DNA from: Cuniculiplasma divulgatum
Lineage (GTDB): Archaea > Thermoplasmatota > Thermoplasmata > Thermoplasmatales > Thermoplasmataceae
NCBI GenBank assembly: GCA_031200235.1
Contig: CP133595.1
Span: 744,001-808,000, forward strand
Direction: 5' to 3'
Length of the DNA stretch: 64,000 bases
Shown here: positions 53,611 to 60,636 of the stretch, piece after piece
Layout of the letters: each line of letters opens with the position of its first letter
Numbering within the stretch: the stretch's first letter is position 1
Program-made: the position numbers and the translations under genes
The notes under the pieces: generated by a model
Database searches by the model: none
Told to the model about the DNA's origin: nothing
The model's input: the letters and a program-made list of their open reading frames with translations, nothing else

Positions 53611-54342
53611 CTGGCAAAGTCAGTATATAAAATTTACACTGTCGATGTGATTCCATTTTTTGTTATAGTGGTGTTCTTCATTGTCGGCCTTTTAGTTAGA
53701 ATATTTTTTGGAAATGCAGTGTTGTCTCTTGCTAACTCCGTGAATACACCCTGGGGAATAATCACGTCTAACTTTGTCTTTGACGGCTTCCAGAACATGG
53801 AAGCTATGCTTCTATTTCTAGTATTTCTATATCTTACAAGCGTGTCATTCAAAATTAAACTTAGAAATGGAAGATACATAGCCACATTAGTAAGTATGTT
53901 CGCAGGAGGCATTATTGCGAACTTTTTGTGGTTTTATGAGATGTTTAGAAGTGGGAGCACTGTTACCAGTGCCGGCCAGTCAGGGGTTGTCTATGCATTC
54001 TGGGGCGCATGTTTTTCCCTGTTCCTCTTCGATACCATAATTATCATAATCGGCAAAGGAGCCAAATTAATCAGAAGAAATTCCTCTCAAATTGGGGCAC
54101 TTAAGTCAAGCTCGAAGAGGTTGAGATGGATAGGAGGTGCCTGCTCTGTTGTGTTCTCAATAATCGTATTGGCGGATTTGTATGATGGACAGAGAGCATT
54201 TTTTTCAGAGCTTCCTCACATTAACTATTTCGTACATATAGCAGCATTTTTTAGTGGAGTGTTAATTTGTGCTTTCATTTACTTGCCCATATTAATTAGA
54301 AACATACTCAAAGTTAAGCCCATTACGACCGTTCAGTTATAG
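53611..54342 (+). CDS. Membrane protein, five helices, possible CTG start
   Basis: About 243 residues. Hydrophobic helices near residues 14-35, 55-75, 85-105, 120-140, then two more near 170-235 (the exact number is uncertain). No family recognised. The first standard start is GTG 53647, but GAGGT lies 6 bases before an in-frame CTG at 53611 (reading AKSVYKIYTVDVIPFF), which would add a short basic N-terminus. The choice is uncertain. A TATA-like stretch lies near 53570. Confidence 0.55.
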   Translation: MAKSVYKIYTVDVIPFFVIVVFFIVGLLVRIFFGNAVLSLANSVNTPWGIITSNFVFDGFQNMEAMLLFLVFLYLTSVSFKIKLRNGRYIATLVSMFAGGIIANFLWFYEMFRSGSTVTSAGQSGVVYAFWGACFSLFLFDTIIIIIGKGAKLIRRNSSQIGALKSSSKRLRWIGGACSVVFSIIVLADLYDGQRAFFSELPHINYFVHIAAFFSGVLICAFIYLPILIRNILKVKPITTVQL

Positions 54343-54482
54343 AAAATGCATGTCCAAGTAGCGAATTGACACGGTAAAAAAAGAACAAATTATTGGGCGT
54401 TACAATAATAATGGATGACTTAATCAAAGTCAACGTTGGCAAAAATTTATGCCCTAGCAATGGTTTCGTACAATGAGACAAA

Positions 54483-54635
54483 ATGCCTGAAGAAAAGAAG
54501 CGTTCTTCGAACGCCCAAAGGTCGGATGCCTTCAATCCAACGTCCAGTGATTCTAGGGCAAATGCCGATAACAGGAGCAACCAGATGAACCCTAACAATA
54601 CGGCCTACAGATCTTCAAGGAAGGGAAGAAAGTAA
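54483..54635 (+). CDS. Small conserved-type polar protein (NQMNPNN motif)
   Basis: 50 residues, too short for many gene finders. Polar and disordered-looking, with the C-terminal motif NRSNQMNPNNTAYRSSRKGRK whose core (R-x-x-Q-x-N-P-N-N-x-x-Y-x-x-S-R) recurs in small proteins of many archaea and some bacteria. Their function is unknown. A TATA-like stretch (AATTTATG) lies about 35-40 bases upstream. Confidence 0.65.
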   Translation: MPEEKKRSSNAQRSDAFNPTSSDSRANADNRSNQMNPNNTAYRSSRKGRK

Positions 54636-54685
54636 TTTTCACCCTTCTATTTTTTTAAGGCCATTGTTTAGAATGACGAAATATA

Positions 54686-55162
54686 TTAATTGAATAAAAT
54701 TTGGAGTGGGTAGGTGAATTCAAGATCGATCTTCGCCGTATTATTCGGGTTTGCCCTGAACTCTATCTCCACTGCGCTCACCTTTGTCAGGTTTACAATC
54801 CCGGTGTCGTTTGGCTTGTAACCAGTGCTAAATGGAAATTTTTCAGAACTAGAATTTTTCCACCCCACAACGATCATATTTACGGTCTGATTCTGTCCTA
54901 GGCCATTGACTACATAGAATGAATACACGACACTTACATTGCTGGTTGAAAATGGATAGGTGTTAATCAATATGGTTCCATTTGGCGACAACGAAAATTG
55001 ACTGAAACTCTGTATAAGAACAGATCTTGATCCCTGGGAGAACCCATTTTGATATCCAATGTCCTTACCATGGTTAAGGCCAAGCTCATAAAATCCAATC
55101 GAGGCAGAAATTAATGCAACGGTTACTACAGTGGCAATGATCAGATCTCTTTTCCTCCACAT
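54686..55162 (-). CDS. Membrane-anchored extracellular protein of unknown function
   Basis: 158 residues. A basic start MWRKRD, one hydrophobic helix (about 8-28), then an outside domain rich in Ser, Asn and Thr with several NxS/T glycosylation sequons. The rest is predicted beta-stranded, without Cys. Nothing similar is recognised. Isolated gene between the small NQMNPNN gene and the repeat region. Confidence 0.55.
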   Translation of the reverse strand: MWRKRDLIIATVVTVALISASIGFYELGLNHGKDIGYQNGFSQGSRSVLIQSFSQFSLSPNGTILINTYPFSTSNVSVVYSFYVVNGLGQNQTVNMIVVGWKNSSSEKFPFSTGYKPNDTGIVNLTKVSAVEIEFRANPNNTAKIDLEFTYPLQILFN

Positions 55163-55268
55163 GCTGCAAAAACATATTTAACCCATATAATTTTAACGAA
55201 TCCTTCGACCCTGAAGGAGTTCTTAGGAGTTACTCGTATAGAAAGTCACTGGGACAGATGGCACATTA

Positions 55269-55348
55269 TTGATTATCAATGATGACTTTTTCGTATTGTA
55301 AAGCTAATACAAACTTACCAGACTCATTATTCCTCAAGGTTGACAAAA
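55269..55348. repeat. Direct repeat, copy A (80 bases)
   Basis: Aligns without gaps to 57808-57887, with 67 of 80 positions identical by manual count; most differences are transitions. It includes the last codons of the small gene at 55327-55503 (minus strand) and about 58 bases beyond its stop. The two copies bracket the HEPN-like and DUF559-like genes. Confidence 0.75.
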
Positions 55349-55503
55349 TCTGCTATCAGGAATCCGTCAATGGGTAGGAACCTGATCCGTTCAATTGATG
55401 AAAAGGGATTCAACGGAGAACCTCCGTCAGAGCCATAATGTGAAACAATGTCTACTAGATCTGAGTCTGTTGCAGACCTTACTTCTGCTTCGAATCCAGC
55501 CAT
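55327..55503 (-). CDS. Short hypothetical protein ending in the direct repeat
   Basis: 58 residues, starting MAGFEAEVRS and ending IADFVNLEE, on the minus strand. It fills most of the gap before the HEPN-like gene. The last residues (FVNLEE and stop) recur in copy B of the direct repeat, where the rest of the gene is missing, so copy B looks like the 3' end of a related gene. No family recognised. Confidence 0.4.
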   Translation of the reverse strand: MAGFEAEVRSATDSDLVDIVSHYGSDGGSPLNPFSSIERIRFLPIDGFLIADFVNLEE

Positions 55504-55539
55504 GAACTTAGAACTAATTAAGGTATTGAAATATTTCCT

Positions 55540-56292
55540 ATGGATTTATATATTTTAAAAATTTATAGACGCATGGTTAGCAATGAAGCAATAAAATTTG
55601 TAGTAAATGATGGACCATATGTAATTTCATCTGCCCCGTCTACAACTTCAGTAAATGTTTTGAATACCTTCAACAAAAAGGGTGGTTTGCAACAGATTTC
55701 AATAGGTCCCTCAGAGTGTGGAAATGAAAGAGATGGAAGGGCATCTGATGTGAATTCGGTGTGGAAATCACTTGACATTAGTAAATTTATTCCAGGCCAG
55801 TTTAGAAGTGTCCTTGATTTATTCAGGGAAGCTCTGTCCTGCTACCAAAATGGAGCATACATGGCATCATGTATAATGTGCCGGACTGCTACCGAATCAC
55901 TCTTATTTATCGCAATAAACTCTGAGTATGATCACGATAAAAGGGAAATAAAATTCATGAGGCCACAAAATAAGGAAAAAGGAGGCCAAAAAGGATATAT
56001 GAAATATGACGAAATCCTGAGAGAGGCTAATAAGTATTTGAATGATAATGAAAAAAAGTGGTTAGAACCAAAATTGGATTCAAACGGCAAAGAAACAGGT
56101 CTAATCAGACACAGTGGGGATATCGTGGCACACTACAGTGAAAAAATAAGTGAGGAGATAAGTTCTTTAAGTGCGAGTCAGTTAATAGAATTCTGGAAAG
56201 ACAAGGATTCGACCTTAGAAATCCTTAAAAAAACTGCTTTGGTTATTAAAATGGTAAATGACAGATACAAATCTGTTAATATGATCCATTAA
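55540..56292 (+). CDS. DUF4145/HEPN-like helical protein
   Basis: 250 residues. The segment LFREALSCYQNGAYMASCIMCRTATESLL (first residues diagnostic) with RHSGDIVAHYSEK later follows the pattern of DUF4145 proteins, which belong near the HEPN group. They are frequent next to restriction and abortive-infection genes; some HEPN proteins cut RNA using an R-x4-6-H motif, but here the R...H spacing (RHSGDIVAH) is only roughly alike. The ATG at 55573 is an alternative start because a TATA-like TTATATATTTTA covers 55546-55557. AT-rich. Confidence 0.55.
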   Translation: MDLYILKIYRRMVSNEAIKFVVNDGPYVISSAPSTTSVNVLNTFNKKGGLQQISIGPSECGNERDGRASDVNSVWKSLDISKFIPGQFRSVLDLFREALSCYQNGAYMASCIMCRTATESLLFIAINSEYDHDKREIKFMRPQNKEKGGQKGYMKYDEILREANKYLNDNEKKWLEPKLDSNGKETGLIRHSGDIVAHYSEKISEEISSLSASQLIEFWKDKDSTLEILKKTALVIKMVNDRYKSVNMIH

Positions 56293-56764
56293 CGGGAATA
56301 AATTATACATTCTCATCGAATAAAATTTTAACTTCTAATGCACAACAGGTAGATACTTGCGTTAAATTTAATTCATAATCTTAACTTTCATCAGATAATA
56401 CATTCACTATTATGATAAAGGCACTGTAATCTCAACTAACAAGTGTGAGATTAATGGGACTCAGGATGAATAACTAATTTTCTAAACATAGGGAGATGAT
56501 GATTATTGTCAATATCTAAACAGCTATATTTAGGCCCATAGTTAGATCTTCAAAAATTTCGGGTGAGGGCCCTCAGACCCGTTGGTTTTGAAACCTCTGA
56601 TTATGATTGATAATGTATTGAGAAAATATATCACAATTTTCTGAACCCATACAAATTAAAACCTCGCCTTATTCTTTTGAATTATGTGTCTGATTTCCTG
56701 AGTAATTTAGATGTGTTTTTCGGGTCTTCATAGAATGATCTTTGGACAGAATAACATATAAAAG
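56293..56764. other. AT-rich intergenic region with two adjacent inverted repeats
   Basis: No gene recognised. At about 56562-56581 the stretch GGGTGAGGGCCCTCAGACCC contains the 10-base palindrome GAGGGCCCTC flanked by GGGT/ACCC, followed closely by GGTTTTGAAACC. I considered a tRNA but the arms do not fit. The end near 56752 has a TATA-like CATATAAAAG for the next gene. Confidence 0.4.
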
Positions 56765-57757
56765 ATGGTTTCCATTTATTGCACGCGGATTATGTCGAGT
56801 TACTGGAAATACTCCCTAAAGGATATGACAAGAGATGACCGAATGCCAGAGCCAACGAAAAGTGAATTGAAGGCGAGATATTTACTCAAGAAGATAGGTA
56901 TACCCTTCGAAGTAGAACATAAACTTTTCTTCTCTTTGTCGAGGTTTTACACACCTGACTTAATTGTCGGGGGCAATCTCATTGTGGAAATTGACGGAAA
57001 GATACATGATAGAAGCTGGATGAAAACACCAGATAGAATAAGGCAGAGGGCACTTGAAATGATGGGTTACACCGTTATAAGGATAAAGAATGAGGAGCTT
57101 AACGCGAATCCCGAAAGATGTGCTGATTTTATACGAGAAAAATTCTATCAGGTAACAGGTGTAAGCAAAGAAAGTAAGATCAACAGAATTCCTACACAAA
57201 TGCGCGGTGGCAAAAAGACCTCCATAGAAATATCCAAACAAGCTCAAAAATTGTTGAAGGAGAATAGCAGTCTCCTTCAATATGAATCTCCACAATTTGA
57301 GGAGAGTCTTGAAGAAATAATGACCGGGGCTTCTAGGGAACCAGAAATAGTTGAAATTGCACTACTACGCAAATTTGGTTATTCACTTGTTTCTGAGAAG
57401 GACAGTAAATACTTGGATTTTCATTCTGCGGCAGAATCCTTCAAGAATTGCCTATCTATTGCAGAAAATCTGTTGGGGCCTTATGGGGTCGTCGGGCTTG
57501 AGAACTCATTTTTAATCACGGCACCCAATTTCATTAAAAATTTAGTATTCAATGGCGGACCTCGTGTAAAGCCAAATATCGTTGAAATAACAAGTGAGGA
57601 CGAGTTGAACTTTACTATAGATAGATTCAACCAGTATTTCAGGGAATTTGGTGTAACTGTGGATAAATCAGATGTCCTTGCTGAATGCAAAGAAGCTTTG
57701 AAAATTAGAAACCCTTCTAGATTAGCTTGGCTGTCCACTCTTTGTGGTTTAGCCTAA
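56765..57757 (+). CDS. Protein with N-terminal DUF559/Vsr-like nuclease domain
   Basis: 330 residues. Residues about 30-125 follow the DUF559 (Vsr/MutH-like) pattern: SELKARYLLKKIGIPFE, RFYTPDLIV, LIVEIDGKIHDR and GYTVIRIKNEEL, i.e. E...PD...E-x-D/G-K and the conserved R before an acidic residue. These residues form a PD-(D/E)XK site. The remaining 200 residues are unknown and may recognise the target. The ATG at 56792 is an alternative start better placed with respect to the TATA-like box at about 56752. Genes of this type occur in restriction and repair islands. Confidence 0.62.
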   Translation: MVSIYCTRIMSSYWKYSLKDMTRDDRMPEPTKSELKARYLLKKIGIPFEVEHKLFFSLSRFYTPDLIVGGNLIVEIDGKIHDRSWMKTPDRIRQRALEMMGYTVIRIKNEELNANPERCADFIREKFYQVTGVSKESKINRIPTQMRGGKKTSIEISKQAQKLLKENSSLLQYESPQFEESLEEIMTGASREPEIVEIALLRKFGYSLVSEKDSKYLDFHSAAESFKNCLSIAENLLGPYGVVGLENSFLITAPNFIKNLVFNGGPRVKPNIVEITSEDELNFTIDRFNQYFREFGVTVDKSDVLAECKEALKIRNPSRLAWLSTLCGLA

Positions 57758-57807
57758 CACTAATTTTTCTGCATCACATACCATTATGGAATGTGTACAA
57801 GTTTGCG

Positions 57808-57887
57808 TTGATTGTTAATAATAACTTTTTCGCATCGTAAAACTAATGCAAACTTACCCCGTTCATTATTCCTCAAGATTGACAAAA
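57808..57887. repeat. Direct repeat, copy B (80 bases)
   Basis: Partner of copy A at 55269-55348, 67 of 80 identical. It abuts the truncated recombinase fragment. On the minus strand it still reads FVNLEE and stop, like the end of the small gene at copy A. Confidence 0.75.
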
Positions 57888-58219
57888 CAAACATTTTGTC
57901 ATGTTATATTTCGTTGGTCTTGCCCGTGTTTATATACTCAGGCACATTGGATGAAGACGTTTTTCATTTGCCCTATGAACAAACGCATTTAAAGACTAAA
58001 ATATTGTCACGTTATGCCTCTTCCCATCCCACAAAGAGTATATTGATCCGGTCTTCTGGAAGACCGCTCTCAATTGATTTCTTCTCAGATGAGGAGATCC
58101 AGCAGATACTGCATGAAATATCCCGCAAGAACGTGGCAGATAAGAGCAGGTCAGAAAAGCACAGAAGGTATTTCCTTCTTGTTGAATTTCTCTTCAGAAC
58201 ATGCGAAAGGATAGATTAA
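57812..58219 (+). pseudogene. Truncated tyrosine recombinase (integrase) fragment
   Basis: The frame is open from 57812, but the first 40 residues come from the repeat and look random. From about 57941 it reads TLDEDVFHLPYEQ... and then LSIDFFSDEEIQQILHEISRK...RYFLLVEFLFRTCERID, stop. This last part fits the start of the catalytic domain of Xer-type recombinases (LTxEEVxxLL...LLLEFLYRTGLRI). The protein ends just where the first catalytic Arg region begins, and the other catalytic residues are missing. Likely the remnant of an integrase gene cut at an element boundary. Confidence 0.5.
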
Positions 58220-58444
58220 ATCCTAAAGGTTAGGCCATTAAGCATAAATCTGGCCACAAATTCAATCAGACTGAAAACACTCAAGCAGGGAAAGGACGGG
58301 AACGGCCGGCAACAGAACAGTGATGCCTGATGAAATCCCGGGGAAACTCCTGCTCCGAATGCATGTCCACGGGACATCTCCGATAAAGGATAATAGGGGT
58401 TTGCAATCAGCATTATGTGATGGTGCAGTGGATGGTGAAATAAT

Positions 58445-59212
58445 ATGCCTGTGGCTGATCTGAAAAAGTTCGCCGAGGATCGGGGGATTGTGATACCGCC
58501 GCAGGACGGCATTGTGAATGAGGCTCTCCGGTCGATAATTTCCGGATACGGCGATGACCCCGCGGTGCTCAAGGAAAATTTTGACGAGGCGGTTTCCCTC
58601 TCCGAGAAACTTGCGTACGGGATATATCTGAAGAAGGAGAGGGAGTACGGAAGGAGAGTGTTCTTGGAATTCGCAGAGCATCTGTCCGCAACCGGCGAGA
58701 TCAGGACACTGGATGACCTTGGCACGGTCCTGGGTGACCATTTCACCATCCTTGACCACTTCTACCTGTCTCTGGCACAGTCGAGGAAGTCCAGAGCTGG
58801 CAAGGGGTTTGAGGAGATACACAACAGCCTCTTCTCCAGGCTGGGCTACCCTTTCACGGCCCAGGCGGTGATAAACGGGAAGCCGGACTTCGTCATGCCA
58901 TCGGTGGACTACTACAGGAAAAACCCCATGGAAAGCATAATATTCACGGCAAAGAGAACCATAAGGGAGAGATGGAGGCAGATAGTCACAGAGGGGACCA
59001 GGGGTCTTGGCTTCTACCTTGCCACGATTGATCCCGGGGTCTCCTCGGAGCAGCTTGCCGAGATGATGTCGCACAGGATATACATGGTCGTCCCGCATGC
59101 CCTGAAGATGGAAAAGTATAACGGCAGGGAGAACGTTATCTCGTTCATGGAGTTCTTCCGGGACCATCTTGATCCCAGGATGGAGGTCTGGAGAAGGAAG
59201 GGGGTCATTTGA
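58445..59212 (+). CDS. Type II restriction endonuclease, EcoRII-like catalytic core
   Basis: 255 residues. The C-terminal part has GKPDFVMPS followed by [18 protein letters not shown], i.e. P-D and x-x-K with the RERWRQI helix that is typical of the EcoRII/SsoII type nucleases. The N-terminal half is helical and may be a small recognition or effector domain; it is shorter than in EcoRII itself. Operon with a Dcm-like C5 methylase whose TTG start overlaps its stop (TTGA). Likely specificity CCWGG or a close relative, inferred from the methylase. GC-rich compared with the DNA on the left. Confidence 0.78.
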   Translation: MPVADLKKFAEDRGIVIPPQDGIVNEALRSIISGYGDDPAVLKENFDEAVSLSEKLAYGIYLKKEREYGRRVFLEFAEHLSATGEIRTLDDLGTVLGDHFTILDHFYLSLAQSRKSRAGKGFEEIHNSLFSRLGYPFTAQAVINGKPDFVMPSVDYYRKNPMESIIFTAKRTIRERWRQIVTEGTRGLGFYLATIDPGVSSEQLAEMMSHRIYMVVPHALKMEKYNGRENVISFMEFFRDHLDPRMEVWRRKGVI

Positions 59213-60222
59213 GCGGATTCACATTCATCGATCTTTTTGCCGGGATAGGCGGATTCAGGGTGGCACTTCAGGAACTCGGCGGAACGTGCGTCTTCTCATC
59301 CGAGTGGAACAGGTTCTCGAGGGAGACATACAGGGCCAACTTCGGTGAGGAACCGGCCGGTGACATAACCCGGATAGACGAGAGGACCATACCGGACCAT
59401 GACATCCTTGCCGCCGGATTCCCCTGCCAGCCATTCTCAATTGCTGGCGTCTCCAAGAAGAACAGCCTGGGGAGACCCCACGGCTTTCTGGACGAGCTGC
59501 AGGGCAACCTGTTCTTTGACATAGCCCGGATAATTGCCGCAAAGCGGCCGAAGGCATTCATCCTTGAGAACGTGAAGAACCTGGTGCACCACGACCGCGG
59601 GAGAACGTTCAGGATCATAAGGAACACACTCACGGCCGAACTGGGCTATGTGATATTCTGGAGGATCGTTGACGCCTCCGCGTACGTCCCCCAGCACAGG
59701 GAGAGAACAATTATCGTGGGATTCAGGGGGGACCTCTACCCGGACCCGCAGTTCACGTTCCCCGATCCGCCGGCTCATGGCCCGGCACTGGCCCGCATAC
59801 TGGAACAGAACCCGGATCCGAAGTACACACTGTCCGATCATCTGTGGGAGTACCTGCAGAACTATGCAGAAAAGCACAGGGCAAAGGGCAACGGCTTTGG
59901 GTACGGCCTTGTGGACCCCGGGAGGGACAGGATAACCAGGACTCTCAGCGCAAGGTACCACAAGGACGGATCCGAGATACTCATCAGGCAGGAGGGCCGG
60001 AATCCCAGGAGGCTGACCCCGGGGGAGTGCAGGAGACTCATGGGCTTCCCGGACTGGTTCACTGTCCCGGTGTCGGACACACAGGCCTACAGGCAGTTCG
60101 GCAATGCTGTGGTTCCGGCGGTCGTAAGGGCGGTTGCTGAGAAGGTTCTGGAGGTGATGGGAAACGGACAGGATATCCGGGGAGAGAAGAAGCTGGAACA
60201 TGTCCAGAATACGCAGCAGTGA
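59209..60222 (+). CDS. DNA cytosine C5-methyltransferase, Dcm-like
   Basis: 337 residues with all main motifs in order: [12 protein letters not shown] (I), [11 protein letters not shown] with the catalytic Cys (IV), ILENVKNL (VI), [12 protein letters not shown] (VIII), [13 protein letters not shown] (IX) and YRQFGNAVV (X). The stretch [15 protein letters not shown] resembles E. coli Dcm, suggesting CCWGG-type sites. It starts with TTG overlapping the endonuclease stop and is followed by a vsr gene that overlaps its end by 23 bases. It protects host DNA against the neighbouring endonuclease. Confidence 0.9.
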   Translation: MSGFTFIDLFAGIGGFRVALQELGGTCVFSSEWNRFSRETYRANFGEEPAGDITRIDERTIPDHDILAAGFPCQPFSIAGVSKKNSLGRPHGFLDELQGNLFFDIARIIAAKRPKAFILENVKNLVHHDRGRTFRIIRNTLTAELGYVIFWRIVDASAYVPQHRERTIIVGFRGDLYPDPQFTFPDPPAHGPALARILEQNPDPKYTLSDHLWEYLQNYAEKHRAKGNGFGYGLVDPGRDRITRTLSARYHKDGSEILIRQEGRNPRRLTPGECRRLMGFPDWFTVPVSDTQAYRQFGNAVVPAVVRAVAEKVLEVMGNGQDIRGEKKLEHVQNTQQ

Positions 60223-60604
60223 CACCTCAATAGAGCTTGCCGTGAGAAAATATCTTTTCTCGGCGGGGTTCAGGTACAGGCTGCACTATCCGCTTCCCGG
60301 AAAACCGGACATTGTTTTCCCCGGAAAGAGGATTGCAGTTTTCGTCAACGGCTGCTTCTGGCACATGCACGGGTGCCGCCTTTCAAAGATGCCATCCACC
60401 AGAATGGATTTCTGGAAAGTCAAGCTCGAGAGAAACAGGGAGAGGGATGCTGAGGTTTCAGCACTGCTCACGGGCAGGGGCTGGACGGTGGTGACACTGT
60501 GGGAATGTGAAATCCGTGACGGCCCTGAGCCGGCGCTGGCACGGCTTGTATCCATTCTGTCCCGGTACGGGGCGTCACAGCCGGATCATGCGTGCACAGG
60601 GTGA
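60200..60604 (+). CDS. vsr: Very short patch repair endonuclease
   Basis: 134 residues, full Vsr length. Typical start [48 protein letters not shown] with the catalytic Asp and His residues and zinc ligands (only the first part is quoted as diagnostic), and [12 protein letters not shown] near the end. Vsr nicks next to T in the T:G mismatches that arise when 5-methylcytosine deaminates. This loss is faster at high temperature, so keeping vsr next to a C5 methylase makes good sense in a thermophile. Confidence 0.92.
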   Translation: MSRIRSSDTSIELAVRKYLFSAGFRYRLHYPLPGKPDIVFPGKRIAVFVNGCFWHMHGCRLSKMPSTRMDFWKVKLERNRERDAEVSALLTGRGWTVVTLWECEIRDGPEPALARLVSILSRYGASQPDHACTG

Positions 60605-60636
60605 TAGTTTTATAAACTCTGCCGCATGAATAATTC

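Noticed and set aside
56560-56600. Possible tRNA in the AT-rich spacer
   Set aside because: There are two small hairpins, but no acceptor stem, no GTTC-type T-loop and no plausible anticodon arm spacing.
58216-59167. Long minus-strand frames opposite the restriction endonuclease
   Set aside because: They lie wholly opposite a gene with clear nuclease motifs, in GC-rich DNA where antisense frames stay open by chance; no family features.
59437-60225. 262-codon minus-strand frame opposite the C5 methylase
   Set aside because: The plus strand carries all methylase motifs; the antisense translation is Pro/Arg/Val-rich without domain features.
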